Of a stretch of DNA of 21,635 nt, positions 13,193 to 21,635 are shown piece by piece (positions within the stretch are counted from its first letter, which is position 1; each line of letters opens with the position of its first letter). The notes below the pieces were generated by a model. It did no database searches. It was not told the origin of the DNA and worked only from the letters and a program-made list of their open reading frames with translations. Origin of the DNA: Nitrosopelagicus sp964511265 (GTDB lineage: Archaea; Thermoproteota; Nitrososphaeria; Nitrososphaerales; Nitrosopumilaceae); assembly GCA_964511265.1 (NCBI GenBank), contig CAZEES010000021.1, positions 1 to 21,635 of the forward strand, in the 5' to 3' direction. The position numbers and the translations under genes were made by a program.

Positions 13193-16100
13193 TCAGTTTT
13201 TTTGAGGAATTTTTGATTTTTGTTTTAAAATTACCAAAACAGAAACGATCACGATAGCAATAATTCCAATAACAATTATCAATAGATAATCAGTGTCACT
13301 CTCTATAATTTGAGATGGTGTGGTGGAGATCAAAGGTTTTGTGGAATCAATTATTGAATGATCAATTTCAAACATGATTTTTGTAGATATGTTATTTTTA
13401 GCCTCATCTTGTACAAAAATATCGATGGAAAATTCTCCTTCTTCCAAATCACTTGTGTCAAATGAATATGATTTTTGATCAACAATACGTTCTCCATTAG
13501 GCAAAAGAATTGAAAGATAATCAGATTTTGGGAGATTTTGATCATCTACAGATAATTGTATGTCTAGACGGTTTGAAACTGCACTGTTATTCTGGGATAG
13601 TAATTCAATTGTAGGGGATTTAGTATCAACAACAAAATTAAATGTCTGTGAACTTTGCAATCCAAATTTGTCAATTGCATTTATGATTAGAGTGTGTGGA
13701 CCATCTTCTAGTGTTGACACATCAATGCCAGAATCATCTATTTGAATTTGATTTCCATCTAGTGTGTATATTATGCTAGATGGATTATCTTCAATAATTT
13801 CAGGAATTATTATGTCATCAGACTTTATGAATTCATTTATTGCAAGTATTATTTGAGGAGGCGATTGATCTGCAGTCAGTGTGGAAAATTTTGCAACTAG
13901 TGTAAGCGGTTCCGTAATATCGTGTCCATCAAATAAAGTTGAATGAACAAGCAAAGAATGAGTTCCTGTTTGATTAATTGGTGCGAAGATTAGTGTAGAA
14001 GTAGTGTCTTTGTTTTTTACTGGAAAGAATCCTCCACCTTGACTAAATGGAGAATTTCCAAGCCAGTCTAGAGATGCCCAATTCATAAAGTGACCAAATA
14101 CGCCGGTCGGCATGTTTGTTCCAATTATTTTACCATAAGGATCTAAAACAAAAGCTGAAAAATTTGTATGATCATTTTTCCATGAAAGTTCAAATGCTGC
14201 GGAATTAATTGTGTTGTCATCTACATCAAGATAAAATTGTCTCCAATCACCAGCCATGTAGCGATTTGTCATATCGAAAGCGCCTTTGACATATTCATTA
14301 CCAAAATTAACATCATCATTACTTCCAACAAATGTAAACGGAATGTCCTTTTGGATTTTTTCTACAATGACATATGAGACAGGGACGTTTGCAGTGTGAT
14401 GTTCACCTTCAAATGTTAAGAATCCGTCATAAATTCCAGTTTTCTGATCATCGGTTGTTGATATTTTTGCATCAATCTCTGCAATTTGTTTTGGAGGAAT
14501 TGTAACAACTTGTTTTTCTACAGTTACGTCATTCCAATTATTTTTTTTAAAATAACTAGCAGACAATGTATAATTCATTGATGTCGAATTTTGATTAATT
14601 GACCCACCCCAATACGAATATCTTTCAGGAACAGGATAGATACCTACGACCATCTCATTTTCAAATTGATTTGTAGGTTCAGTGATACGTAATTCTTGGT
14701 TAGTTCCCCATGATCCTCCTCTATTAACAAGTGACAATTCATCGCTGGATATTTCAGAATTATCATCTTTATCTTTCCAGTCATAGATATACAAAGATGA
14801 AATTTTTAGATCATCTGCATAGATTGGGTTTGTTTGATTCATGAATTGATCAAAAGAGAAATTTGCATTTAACACAAGTAATGTCGAATTGTCAGGAATG
14901 TCCATGTTTGAAGCAGATACATTGTTACCAGAAATTGTCATATTTCCGAGAGAGACATAATTTGGTCTGTATGCATCGGTTTCATTTAGATATGAATCAT
15001 GTAAACGTGGTTCAGTAAATCCGTCATATGTGAATTTTTCGATTAACTCTAATTTTTGAGGAATGATTTTGATACTTAGTGTCTTATTTGTAGGATTCTC
15101 AATTTTGAAAGTTGCCTTCGAGTCATCTCCAGAATTCAATCTACCGCCAAACCAACTGGTTTGATTAATCTTATCTAGTGAAAGTGAAGGAGATGACATT
15201 CCAAAAGCAGTGTAATTTAGATTTTTGAGTGGCAATTCCAGTATAGAGTTCAGGTTTTTAGATGATGCAGTGTTATGGACTTGAAAGACGCCCCCTTCTC
15301 CATGAACAAATCTAACAGCGTCTAGAGAATCAACTATTCCAGAACCTTGTGTAAAAGGATCATTTTGCATATCTTTTGCAGTTGACATTAAGATGTTTTT
15401 TACATCAGAAGGAGAGAATTGTTTTGAGTTATCATGAAGACTTTGAATTACTAATGCAGCTGTTCCAGATACAATCGGAGCAGACATGCTAGTTCCACCA
15501 AACATTCCAAATGGATCTTGTTTGTAATCCTCTGACGGTTTGGTAACAGAAGATGGAGTGAAGCTGTATGCACCAACACTCATCAAGTCAGGTTTTGGAT
15601 CACCAATTAAAGTTGGACCTCGGCTTGAAAAATCAACTACATGATCAGAATGTTTTGTAGAGTTTCCAAATCTTGGTTCGTCTTTGAAGGGTCCAAATCC
15701 CACAAAAATGTTATTTGTAGTGGCACCAACACTAATTCCTGTTGGAGATGCATTTGGTAAACCTATTGTTCCATAGCCATGACCTGAGTTTCCGGCACTT
15801 GATACCATTAAAACCCCAGGATAGTCTTCATTAAAAGAACCGGGCAGACTAAGAGTTGTCATTACTAGAGATAATAGATCAAAGCCAGGTGCATATTCAA
15901 AATTAGGAAATGTCGAAACGCCCCAACTGTTAGAAATTATGTCGGCTCTAGTACTTCCAGTAAAGTTCCATTGTACATCATCATTATCAAATCCTGCAGA
16001 CCATAGCCATGCATATAAAACATCACCAAACCACAATGCCTTGACAGGAATTATTTTTGCATCAGGTGCAATTCCTTTAATGTGAAATTTTTTTGTATTA

Positions 16101-17434
16101 TTGTATATATCGTATTCCTGTAATCCTTTAGAGACAATTGTTCCTGCACTAGCAGTGCCATGACCCAGTACATCAGTCATTACACCAAAAAATTGTCCAC
16201 TTTGATCAATTGGAGGAAGTAAAGTTCCATTGATTGCTCCAAAATTTTCATCAATGTTGGATTTTTCATTGATTGCGCCGTAGATGTCTAATACTTGAGC
16301 ACCAAGTGTGCCTGCACTATAATCAAATTTGCCATCATCATCATAGTCGTAAACTAGAAACTCATTTCCATCTCCTATGACATGTGAAACATCATCGGTG
16401 AAATCAAAATCAAAATCAGGTTTTTTATTGTCAGATGTATTTGTAAAGTCTTGCCAAGAAGTCGACATGTCAGGGATGATTGTATCATAAATGCCAGATG
16501 TTTTTGAATCAACTACTAAAACAGGAACCACCTGTGGGTGTCTTGGCGTTCCTTGAAACATTACACCCAAATGATAAACGCCACTTTTTGATTCAATATA
16601 GTCATGCTTGTCTTTTCCAATTTTCATATCGTCACTTAGTGTTCCATTAAGTAACGGAGTGTTTCCATACATCGGAAACATTGAATTGTAAACTAACAAA
16701 CTAGTTCCATCACCATTTTGTGCTATATTCAGAAAAACACCACCGTCTCTAGATTTTACATAAACATCAGAAGTTGTTTCATGTTTTGCAGATTTTGTAA
16801 AATTTTTGATTGTTCCATATTGATCAATATTTGCTGCAAAAGTTGCATTTGTTAAAATTAAACCCTGTCCATCCGGATCTAACATTATAGGAATGTTTTG
16901 ATTATCACGTGCAACTGAATGTTGCATGTCCAAGTTTGAGAAATCAACACCAGTGTCAATGATAGCAATTTTTACATCTTTTCCTGTAACATTGTAAAGT
17001 GAATGTACACGTTCTGAATTTGCAATGTTTCCAATAGTAGAAATCTGACTAATGTTATTTTTCGAGATGTACTTTGAATGAAAGTCTAACTGAAAATCTT
17101 CTATGACGTGAAATCCTTTAGACTGAAAGATGGAAATGGTATTTTCAGGAACGACAACTATTGAAAAAAATCCATTAGATGAGGACATAGAATAATCGGC
17201 ATTGGTATTTCCAAGTTCAGATGGGGAACCTTTTCCAAAGATTAGATAACGTTTTAGTTGTTGTTCGTTTGATTGTTCGTTAAATTTTATAATTTGTGAT
17301 TCATGATTTGATGGAACATGGGTGTGATTTTCAAAGTTTTGATCAATCATATCACCACTTAAAAAAGAGAATGATTCAGAAACAAGTGCAGGAACTGTGA
17401 TTAAAAATGCCAGTACAAGTATTGATTTAATCAT
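13193..17434 (-). CDS. Giant secreted, C-terminally anchored subtilisin-like protease (S8 family)
   Basis: This is a 1413-residue extracellular serine protease. A signal peptide occupies about residues 1-20 and a propeptide-like region extends to about 125. The catalytic triad is complete: Asp160 (AIIDTGVD), His425 (LGHGTASAG), Ser649 (GGTSMSAP), with oxyanion Asn549 (SSAGNSGHG). Asp and His are 265 residues apart, far more than in subtilisin and like the insertions of pyrolysin and tripeptidyl peptidase II. The insert carries an EF-hand-like D363-Y-D365-D-D367-G-K-F-D371 loop. A long beta-rich region follows the catalytic domain, then two Ig-like domains (about 1188-1270 and 1271-1365), a transmembrane helix (1383-1404) and a basic cytoplasmic tail. 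It lies between the Rieske operon and an anchored coiled-coil protein, near the S-layer gene. A TATAATTAT element is 27 nt upstream. Confidence 0.92.
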   Translation of the reverse strand: MIKSILVLAFLITVPALVSESFSFLSGDMIDQNFENHTHVPSNHESQIIKFNEQSNEQQLKRYLIFGKGSPSELGNTNADYSMSSSNGFFSIVVVPENTISIFQSKGFHVIEDFQLDFHSKYISKNNISQISTIGNIANSERVHSLYNVTGKDVKIAIIDTGVDFSNLDMQHSVARDNQNIPIMLDPDGQGLILTNATFAANIDQYGTIKNFTKSAKHETTSDVYVKSRDGGVFLNIAQNGDGTSLLVYNSMFPMYGNTPLLNGTLSDDMKIGKDKHDYIESKSGVYHLGVMFQGTPRHPQVVPVLVVDSKTSGIYDTIIPDMSTSWQDFTNTSDNKKPDFDFDFTDDVSHVIGDGNEFLVYDYDDDGKFDYSAGTLGAQVLDIYGAINEKSNIDENFGAINGTLLPPIDQSGQFFGVMTDVLGHGTASAGTIVSKGLQEYDIYNNTKKFHIKGIAPDAKIIPVKALWFGDVLYAWLWSAGFDNDDVQWNFTGSTRADIISNSWGVSTFPNFEYAPGFDLLSLVMTTLSLPGSFNEDYPGVLMVSSAGNSGHGYGTIGLPNASPTGISVGATTNNIFVGFGPFKDEPRFGNSTKHSDHVVDFSSRGPTLIGDPKPDLMSVGAYSFTPSSVTKPSEDYKQDPFGMFGGTSMSAPIVSGTAALVIQSLHDNSKQFSPSDVKNILMSTAKDMQNDPFTQGSGIVDSLDAVRFVHGEGGVFQVHNTASSKNLNSILELPLKNLNYTAFGMSSPSLSLDKINQTSWFGGRLNSGDDSKATFKIENPTNKTLSIKIIPQKLELIEKFTYDGFTEPRLHDSYLNETDAYRPNYVSLGNMTISGNNVSASNMDIPDNSTLLVLNANFSFDQFMNQTNPIYADDLKISSLYIYDWKDKDDNSEISSDELSLVNRGGSWGTNQELRITEPTNQFENEMVVGIYPVPERYSYWGGSINQNSTSMNYTLSASYFKKNNWNDVTVEKQVVTIPPKQIAEIDAKISTTDDQKTGIYDGFLTFEGEHHTANVPVSYVIVEKIQKDIPFTFVGSNDDVNFGNEYVKGAFDMTNRYMAGDWRQFYLDVDDNTINSAAFELSWKNDHTNFSAFVLDPYGKIIGTNMPTGVFGHFMNWASLDWLGNSPFSQGGGFFPVKNKDTTSTLIFAPINQTGTHSLLVHSTLFDGHDITEPLTLVAKFSTLTADQSPPQIILAINEFIKSDDIIIPEIIEDNPSSIIYTLDGNQIQIDDSGIDVSTLEDGPHTLIINAIDKFGLQSSQTFNFVVDTKSPTIELLSQNNSAVSNRLDIQLSVDDQNLPKSDYLSILLPNGERIVDQKSYSFDTSDLEEGEFSIDIFVQDEAKNNISTKIMFEIDHSIIDSTKPLISTTPSQIIESDTDYLLIIVIGIIAIVIVSVLVILKQKSKIPQKN

Positions 17435-17456
17435 GATTAGAAAAAGTGCATTCTGA

Positions 17457-17466
17457 ATAATTATAG
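17457..17466 (-). promoter_or_regulatory. TATA element of the giant subtilase gene
   Basis: TATAATTAT on the minus strand is centred about 27 nt before the ATG at 17434. It starts directly after the stop codon of the upstream coiled-coil protein gene, so the protease can be transcribed separately and leaderless. Confidence 0.55.
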
Positions 17467-18462
17467 CTATCTTCGTCTAGCTATAATTACTATTTGTAAT
17501 GCCAAAATTATTGCTATTGATGCAACTATTGGGAAAAGCAGTGCGTTTAGTTGCGAAGAGCCCTCCTCTATGTTTGCAATAGAATCTGAGATTATGTTAA
17601 CACTTCCTTCAAGATTTGAACTTGCATCATCTAATGTGGCATCAAAGTTTGAGGTTTCTTGTTTTAGAGTTGCAAGTTCATTTTTTGTCTCTTCTAAAAT
17701 TGTATTTAATTCTAAAATTTGTGCAGAGATTCCTCTAATGTCCTGTGTTAAAACATTTGTCGCACCAGAACCATGTGAAATATTTCCTTCGTCAAAAGTT
17801 ACCATATGGAAGACATAGATTCCTTCAAGTGCAGGTAAAAAATCTACATAATACAATCCTTGATGTAATGTTTTGAGATCATCTTCTAGATTGACCAACT
17901 GACCATTTGGCAGATGTACATGAGAGGTTCCCAGAATTGTACTGGGATCATTTCCAATTAAAAGGCCATCACTAGAAGTTTGAACAAAGACCCTAAAGTC
18001 TCTACCCACCGCACCAGTTTCAGGAGCAAAAACTTTGGTGTTCACAACACGTTCAATTGGAACTTTGACAAAATCAGAAGTGTCAGAAAATTTAATTTCA
18101 AGTTTTTTTGATATTCCACCCTGTTGATTAGAAATGACTTCTAGTATGTACGTTCCATATGGAAGATTTGTTGTTGGTCTGTCCCACTCCATTAGAAAAT
18201 GATGGAAGGAGCCATCGTTATCAGTCATTAATTGTTCAAATTCTGCAATGGTACCGTCAGGAGTAAAGAGTCTAATTATTATCGGTTCTTTTTGAGTGGC
18301 TTGACCGTGGACAAATATTGGATCACCTGGAGCAAACACCAATTGGTTTGTATATATGTCCAAAGTTCCTTCCAGTCTTTCCTGAAAAACCTCAGCGTTA
18401 GCAAGTGTTGGAGAAATTAAAAATAAAAGAAAAAACGAGGCTATTGTTACAAACGATTTCAA
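17467..18462 (-). CDS. Secreted beta-sandwich/coiled-coil protein with C-terminal membrane anchor
   Basis: The function of this 331-residue surface protein is unknown. A signal peptide ends about A-N-A (21-23). Residues 27-130 form an Ig/MG2-like beta domain (LDIYTNQLVFAPGDPIFVHG) and 140-235 a second beta-rich domain (GLYYVDFLPALEGIYVF). Residues about 240-305 are heptad-like and predicted to form a coiled coil. A transmembrane helix (308-328) and R-R-R end the chain. The topology is a membrane-anchored stalk carrying two beta domains outside the cell. The start is TTG: an in-frame TAA lies three codons upstream with no ATG after it, and a TATA-like element is centred about 27 nt upstream. 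It lies between the S-layer-like gene and the subtilase, all in the same direction. Confidence 0.8.
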   Translation of the reverse strand: MKSFVTIASFFLLFLISPTLANAEVFQERLEGTLDIYTNQLVFAPGDPIFVHGQATQKEPIIIRLFTPDGTIAEFEQLMTDNDGSFHHFLMEWDRPTTNLPYGTYILEVISNQQGGISKKLEIKFSDTSDFVKVPIERVVNTKVFAPETGAVGRDFRVFVQTSSDGLLIGNDPSTILGTSHVHLPNGQLVNLEDDLKTLHQGLYYVDFLPALEGIYVFHMVTFDEGNISHGSGATNVLTQDIRGISAQILELNTILEETKNELATLKQETSNFDATLDDASSNLEGSVNIISDSIANIEEGSSQLNALLFPIVASIAIILALQIVIIARRR

Positions 18463-18483
18463 TATTTTTTACCCATTTTTGTA

Positions 18484-18494
18484 GTAGATATTAC
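18484..18494 (-). promoter_or_regulatory. TATA element of the coiled-coil surface protein gene
   Basis: GTAATATCTAC on the minus strand is centred about 27 nt before the TTG at 18462 and so supports that unusual start codon and leaderless transcription. Confidence 0.5.
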
Positions 18495-18547
18495 TTGTGA
18501 AAATTTTGTTAGAGAAAATTGTCTATAACTTTCGTTAAGAGGTGTTC

Positions 18548-18563
18548 AAAAAAAAGAAAAAAA
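18548..18563 (-). terminator. Double T-tract terminator of the S-layer-like gene
   Basis: On the minus strand, 25-40 nt past the S-layer-like stop codon, the sequence is TTTTTTTCTTTTTTTT. Two adjacent T-runs make this the strongest terminator-like sequence in the window, as expected behind a highly expressed gene. Confidence 0.65.
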
Positions 18564-18587
18564 GGGAAAGTTTGATGTCTAATTACC

Positions 18588-21500
18588 TTATACGACTCGG
18601 ATACTTGTTGAAACAGTATCAGATAGAGCAGTTGGATTATCTACGCTCTCCCATACGAAGACAGTTGCCTCATATGTTCCTGCTGAAGATGGTATCCATG
18701 ACAATGCTGGACTGAATGATTGTCCGGCAGCCAGTTGACCTGTAATCCATGCTAGTGAAACAGTTACTCCGTTGCCATCCTGAACCTGTACTAAGTAAGC
18801 AAATGATTGATCTTTATCCTGACCGTTAACCAAATCTGCTTCAATCTGTACTTGTTGGTCTACTGATACCTCACTTAGTGAGTTACCGAATGAATCAACA
18901 ACTCTTGCGTTTGCTGCTGGAGCGCGCTCAAGAGGTGGTACGACTGTGCCGATTATGGATGTGCCAGTGATTGCAAGACTATCGCCTGCTGTGTAGTCTG
19001 GTCCTGGAAGTGTGTTATCATCATACTCGATAGTGATTGTGTCACCTTCTGCTACTCTGAGTCTGTGACCAGATGATTCGTCGTCAGTTGTAAATGTTAC
19101 AGTGCCTTCGAATACTCCGGTTGCCTCATTAGTTTCAGTTACGGTTACAGAAACACCACCTTGATCAGATGATGACCATGCGTCAACGTTGAAATTGTCT
19201 ACATTTTCTGGATCCCAGTTCATATCTGGGTCAACTACTCTTATGACTCCGCTAGATCCTGCTGGATAGGAAGATTCAAGCCATTGTGCTTCACCAATAT
19301 TCCATCTGATTAATGCAGATCCTACAATTACCTCATCCTCGTTAAACTCGTATGAGACTGTAAGTCCGTCATCATCACTTGCCTTTAGTGTACCATCGGT
19401 TGGTCCGCTACCACTAGCTGAGCTAATGGAAGTTACATCATAACCGCTACTGTTACCAGTGTCTGGGTCACCGTCAGCGTCGTAGTTGTATCCTTTGAGG
19501 ATAACTTCGCCACTAAAGATTCCAGTATCTGCGCCAGTCTCTGCTAGATTATATCCAGTGAGTTTCTGACCTCTGGTTTGTACGATTAATGGGTCGTCGT
19601 CAGTATCACCAATCTTGTCAACGAGTCCGCTGTCAAAGTTGTGATCTGGGGCGACGATTGTGATGTATACTTTATCGGTCCATGTGTAGACCTTTTGGTC
19701 TAGTTCAATGGTTGCACCGAAGTTTGATGTGTATATTGTTGTGCCAATGTCTGATGATTCTTCACCAACCCATTTTGCTCCACTTGGAGAATGGTCAACG
19801 TATTCTAGATCGATTTGTTCACCTCTGTCTAGAGCAGTACCAGCTAGTGTGTTTGGTACTTCGATGACAATCTGGAAGATTCCAGTGCTGTCACCTGTTT
19901 CTCTAAAGTCAGATGGTTCTGGGTCGAAGGATGATGCATATGAAGTACCAGCATCGCCTTGGTTACCCATGGCTGTGGTCTTTGCATCTGAGTCCCACTC
20001 GATTAGATCGAGGTCCCAGGTTTCTGATTCATCGGATTCTAAGTTAAGGTCTGGTTCAATCAAGGTCATGATAATATCACTTCCAATGATGTAAACAGAC
20101 TTGTCTGTTTGTAATACGCCGTTTCTCATGTCAAATGTTGCTGAGTCGAATGCTACGCCTGAGTTACCTGATGCATCGTTTTGATCAGTATATTCTACTG
20201 TCAATACATCACCTTGCAAGATACAATGATCTTGTGTGGTTGATGCAGTTCCTGCAAATCTGGATGTTTCACCAGTTCCGGTTGTACCATCAGTAGCTGT
20301 CCAAGAGTCTGTCTTGGTTGGACAATCTGCGCTGTCAGGACCGTCAGTATATCTGATAGTCATGTCCAGTTCGAATACTCCAGAATCTGGAGCAGTCTCT
20401 GAGATTGGACCAAGTTCGCGTGTACCGTTAGCGGTACCGCCGTCAACTACTGTTGTTGTGTCAGTGATTACACCGTCTTGTGCAGTGTCAGCACCGGCAG
20501 TTGCGAGTGTTACTGCTTCAGATCCTCTTGAAACGTAGATCTTTAGAGGTCCACGGTTTGAGGAGGAAGTAGTGTTCTCTGCAATTTTATCTTCACCAGT
20601 TGCTGATACATCATAATCTGGGTCATCTACACGTATGTGAATGGTTAAGTCACCATTACCTAGTGTTTCAGATGCTGCGTCGAGGTATGATCCGCTAATT
20701 CCAGTAGCGTGTACTGGGAAAATGGATCTGTTATTTGGAGTTTTCTTAGATGTTTCATCTGAAAAGTCTGAGATTTGTCCAAATGGTACAGGGTAAACAG
20801 TTCTGTCTAGTGAGACTGAACCAGTGTTTGCTCTGATGCCTGCGCCGTCACCTACTTCGATGATTTCGCCAGATGCGTCTCTGTAATCTACATAGTTAAC
20901 TTCGAGATCTTTACCGAGTGTTGATGTTACTGTACATGTTCCGCTGTTCCTTGCACCATACTGTGATGGGATTTGGAAGTCACCAGTGAAAACACCAGTG
21001 TCTACTCCAGTTTCTACTAGAGCAAATCCGGAATTGTATAGACCATCTGTTACACCAGATGTCACCGTAGTGCTACATGCGGCATTGCCGTCTGTATTTT
21101 TAGATGAATCTAGCCATAGCTCGTCATCAATTGTGATATCTAGCAATCGACCGTAGTTATCACCCAAGGAGTTTTTGCCTTGGTTGGTGAGACCTACTTG
21201 GTCATGTGCTGGATCACTACTGTCATTTACAACAGTGTAAATGTTAACGAGTTCTGGTTCTGTGTTAAGATCTGAGTCAGTTAATGTAACTGTTACAGTG
21301 TCTGCTTCTTTGTAACTGTCGCTGTCAAACTCTACAACACCTGAGTGTGTTGGAGCTGCTAATTGATCTGAGATTTGTGTTTCTACGCCATCTGCACCGA
21401 GGTCAAGGTAGGATACACGGATTTCATCTTCGTCAGTACTGTCATTGTGGACAATCATGACGATCTGGTCACCGTATGCAACTGTGTTGTTGTATGTGTT

Positions 21501-21635
21501 TGTTTGGTTTACGTTAAGTTGGTTTAACATTACGTATTCAACAGCAGCATCGAACAAGCCACTATCATTGCCAGATCCATTTGGTGAATCTTCTTCTACT
21601 TCTAATCGGTAGATTGCGTTATTGTGTCTGTCTGA
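18588..21635 (-). CDS. S-layer-like acidic repeat protein, C-terminal part (5' end outside window)
   Basis: The reading frame is open to the window edge, giving 1015 C-terminal residues; the codon at 21557 is not a start, because 26 more codons are open upstream of it. The protein is rich in Asp, Glu, Ser, Thr and Gly and poor in Lys and Arg. It has at least five imperfect repeats of about 120-205 residues. Each has a Y-x-x-x-D-x-V strand with a D-x-D-x-N-like turn (SDLN, EPDLN, APDHN, DPDMN) and later an E-T-G-x-D-T-G-V/I-F-x-G motif (at 20988-21014, 20373-20399, 19875-19901, 19515-19541, 19110-19136). A final Ig-like domain precedes the C-terminus SIRVV; there is no C-terminal transmembrane helix. 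Architecture and size match the S-layer protein of Nitrosopumilus. Codons are visibly more G/C-rich than those of its neighbours, suggesting high expression. Confidence 0.85.
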   Translation of the reverse strand, partial: SDRHNNAIYRLEVEEDSPNGSGNDSGLFDAAVEYVMLNQLNVNQTNTYNNTVAYGDQIVMIVHNDSTDEDEIRVSYLDLGADGVETQISDQLAAPTHSGVVEFDSDSYKEADTVTVTLTDSDLNTEPELVNIYTVVNDSSDPAHDQVGLTNQGKNSLGDNYGRLLDITIDDELWLDSSKNTDGNAACSTTVTSGVTDGLYNSGFALVETGVDTGVFTGDFQIPSQYGARNSGTCTVTSTLGKDLEVNYVDYRDASGEIIEVGDGAGIRANTGSVSLDRTVYPVPFGQISDFSDETSKKTPNNRSIFPVHATGISGSYLDAASETLGNGDLTIHIRVDDPDYDVSATGEDKIAENTTSSSNRGPLKIYVSRGSEAVTLATAGADTAQDGVITDTTTVVDGGTANGTRELGPISETAPDSGVFELDMTIRYTDGPDSADCPTKTDSWTATDGTTGTGETSRFAGTASTTQDHCILQGDVLTVEYTDQNDASGNSGVAFDSATFDMRNGVLQTDKSVYIIGSDIIMTLIEPDLNLESDESETWDLDLIEWDSDAKTTAMGNQGDAGTSYASSFDPEPSDFRETGDSTGIFQIVIEVPNTLAGTALDRGEQIDLEYVDHSPSGAKWVGEESSDIGTTIYTSNFGATIELDQKVYTWTDKVYITIVAPDHNFDSGLVDKIGDTDDDPLIVQTRGQKLTGYNLAETGADTGIFSGEVILKGYNYDADGDPDTGNSSGYDVTSISSASGSGPTDGTLKASDDDGLTVSYEFNEDEVIVGSALIRWNIGEAQWLESSYPAGSSGVIRVVDPDMNWDPENVDNFNVDAWSSSDQGGVSVTVTETNEATGVFEGTVTFTTDDESSGHRLRVAEGDTITIEYDDNTLPGPDYTAGDSLAITGTSIIGTVVPPLERAPAANARVVDSFGNSLSEVSVDQQVQIEADLVNGQDKDQSFAYLVQVQDGNGVTVSLAWITGQLAAGQSFSPALSWIPSSAGTYEATVFVWESVDNPTALSDTVSTSIRVV
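19110..21014 (-). repeat. Five tandem-type protein repeats within the S-layer-like gene
   Basis: The recurring 27-bp core encodes E-T-x-x-x-[TS]-G-[VI]-F. The copies read ETGVDTGVF, ETAPDSGVF, ETGDSTGIF, ETGADTGIF and ETNEATGVF, in N-to-C order. Distances between copies are 615, 498, 360 and 405 bp, all multiples of three, so unit length varies. DNA identity between copies is low except at the core, which points to old duplications rather than recent ones. Confidence 0.8.

Noticed and set aside
13193..13210. T-run at the end of the subtilase gene as its terminator
   Set aside because: The Ts are on the plus strand; on the subtilase (minus) strand the sequence is A-rich lysine codons, so it cannot terminate that gene.
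19682..20538. Plus-strand open frames inside the S-layer-like gene
   Set aside because: They are antisense shadows favoured by the biased Asp/Ser/Thr codon use of the real gene.
19110..21014. Possible CRISPR-like or DNA tandem array
   Set aside because: The recurring units are degenerate coding repeats with long, variable spacing in one open frame; no direct DNA repeat with uniform spacers is present.
18588..21557. S-layer-like gene starting at 21557
   Set aside because: That codon is an internal TTG and 26 further in-frame codons without a stop reach the window edge, so the gene is truncated by the window rather than starting there.

Overview
The window is a compact, A+T-rich archaeal chromosome segment that best fits an ammonia-oxidising thaumarchaeon (Nitrososphaerota) of the Nitrosopumilus/Nitrosarchaeum type. 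The reasons are an archaeal gene set (Kae1, archaeosine TGT, archaeal OGG, a CPSF-like beta-CASP nuclease, AK6/Fap7), a Rieske-cytochrome b operon next to surface-protein genes, and a large acidic repeat-built protein of the kind that forms the S-layer in this group. Promoters are typically archaeal: a TATA-like element often sits about 26-28 nt upstream of the start codon, so many genes look leaderless, and several use TTG or GTG. A run of 100 Ns at 10788-10887 marks a scaffold join, so the sequence is a draft genome or MAG.

Layout. 1-957: the start of an RNase HI gene and an overlapping four-helix membrane protein (both minus), then a small PH/GRAM-like protein (plus). 951-3129: kae1 and a YchF-type GTPase as a tight minus-strand pair. 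3181-6153: three plus-strand genes, each with its own promoter: an AK6/Fap7-like NTPase, archaeosine TGT and a secreted TPR protein. 6146-8067: a GT-C-like membrane glycosyltransferase, a two-cluster ferredoxin and a 70-residue protein of unknown function (minus). 8173-10779: aCPSF2, OGG overlapping it by 20 bp, tRNA-Arg(TCT), and a small beta-rich protein (plus). After the gap, 10950-21635 is all minus strand: the Rieske-cytochrome b operon, a 1413-residue membrane-anchored subtilase, a 331-residue secreted coiled-coil protein with a C-terminal anchor, and the C-terminal 1015 residues of the S-layer-like protein, whose 5' end lies outside the window.

How the genes work together. The left half is mostly information processing: tRNA modification (Kae1 for t6A, TGT for archaeosine), ribosome-associated NTPases (YchF, AK6), RNA 3'-end processing (aCPSF2), DNA repair (OGG) and RNA-DNA hybrid removal (RNase H). 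The right half is membrane energy conversion (complex III-like quinol oxidation) and the cell surface.

No classical accessory island is visible: I found no transposase, integrase, CRISPR array or toxin-antitoxin pair. The most unusual observations are an archaeosine TGT that has lost three of its four zinc ligands and its PUA domain, an AK6-like protein with an altered Walker A, and a cluster of subtilase, coiled-coil anchor and S-layer protein that recalls the tetrabrachion-STABLE protease assembly of Staphylothermus.
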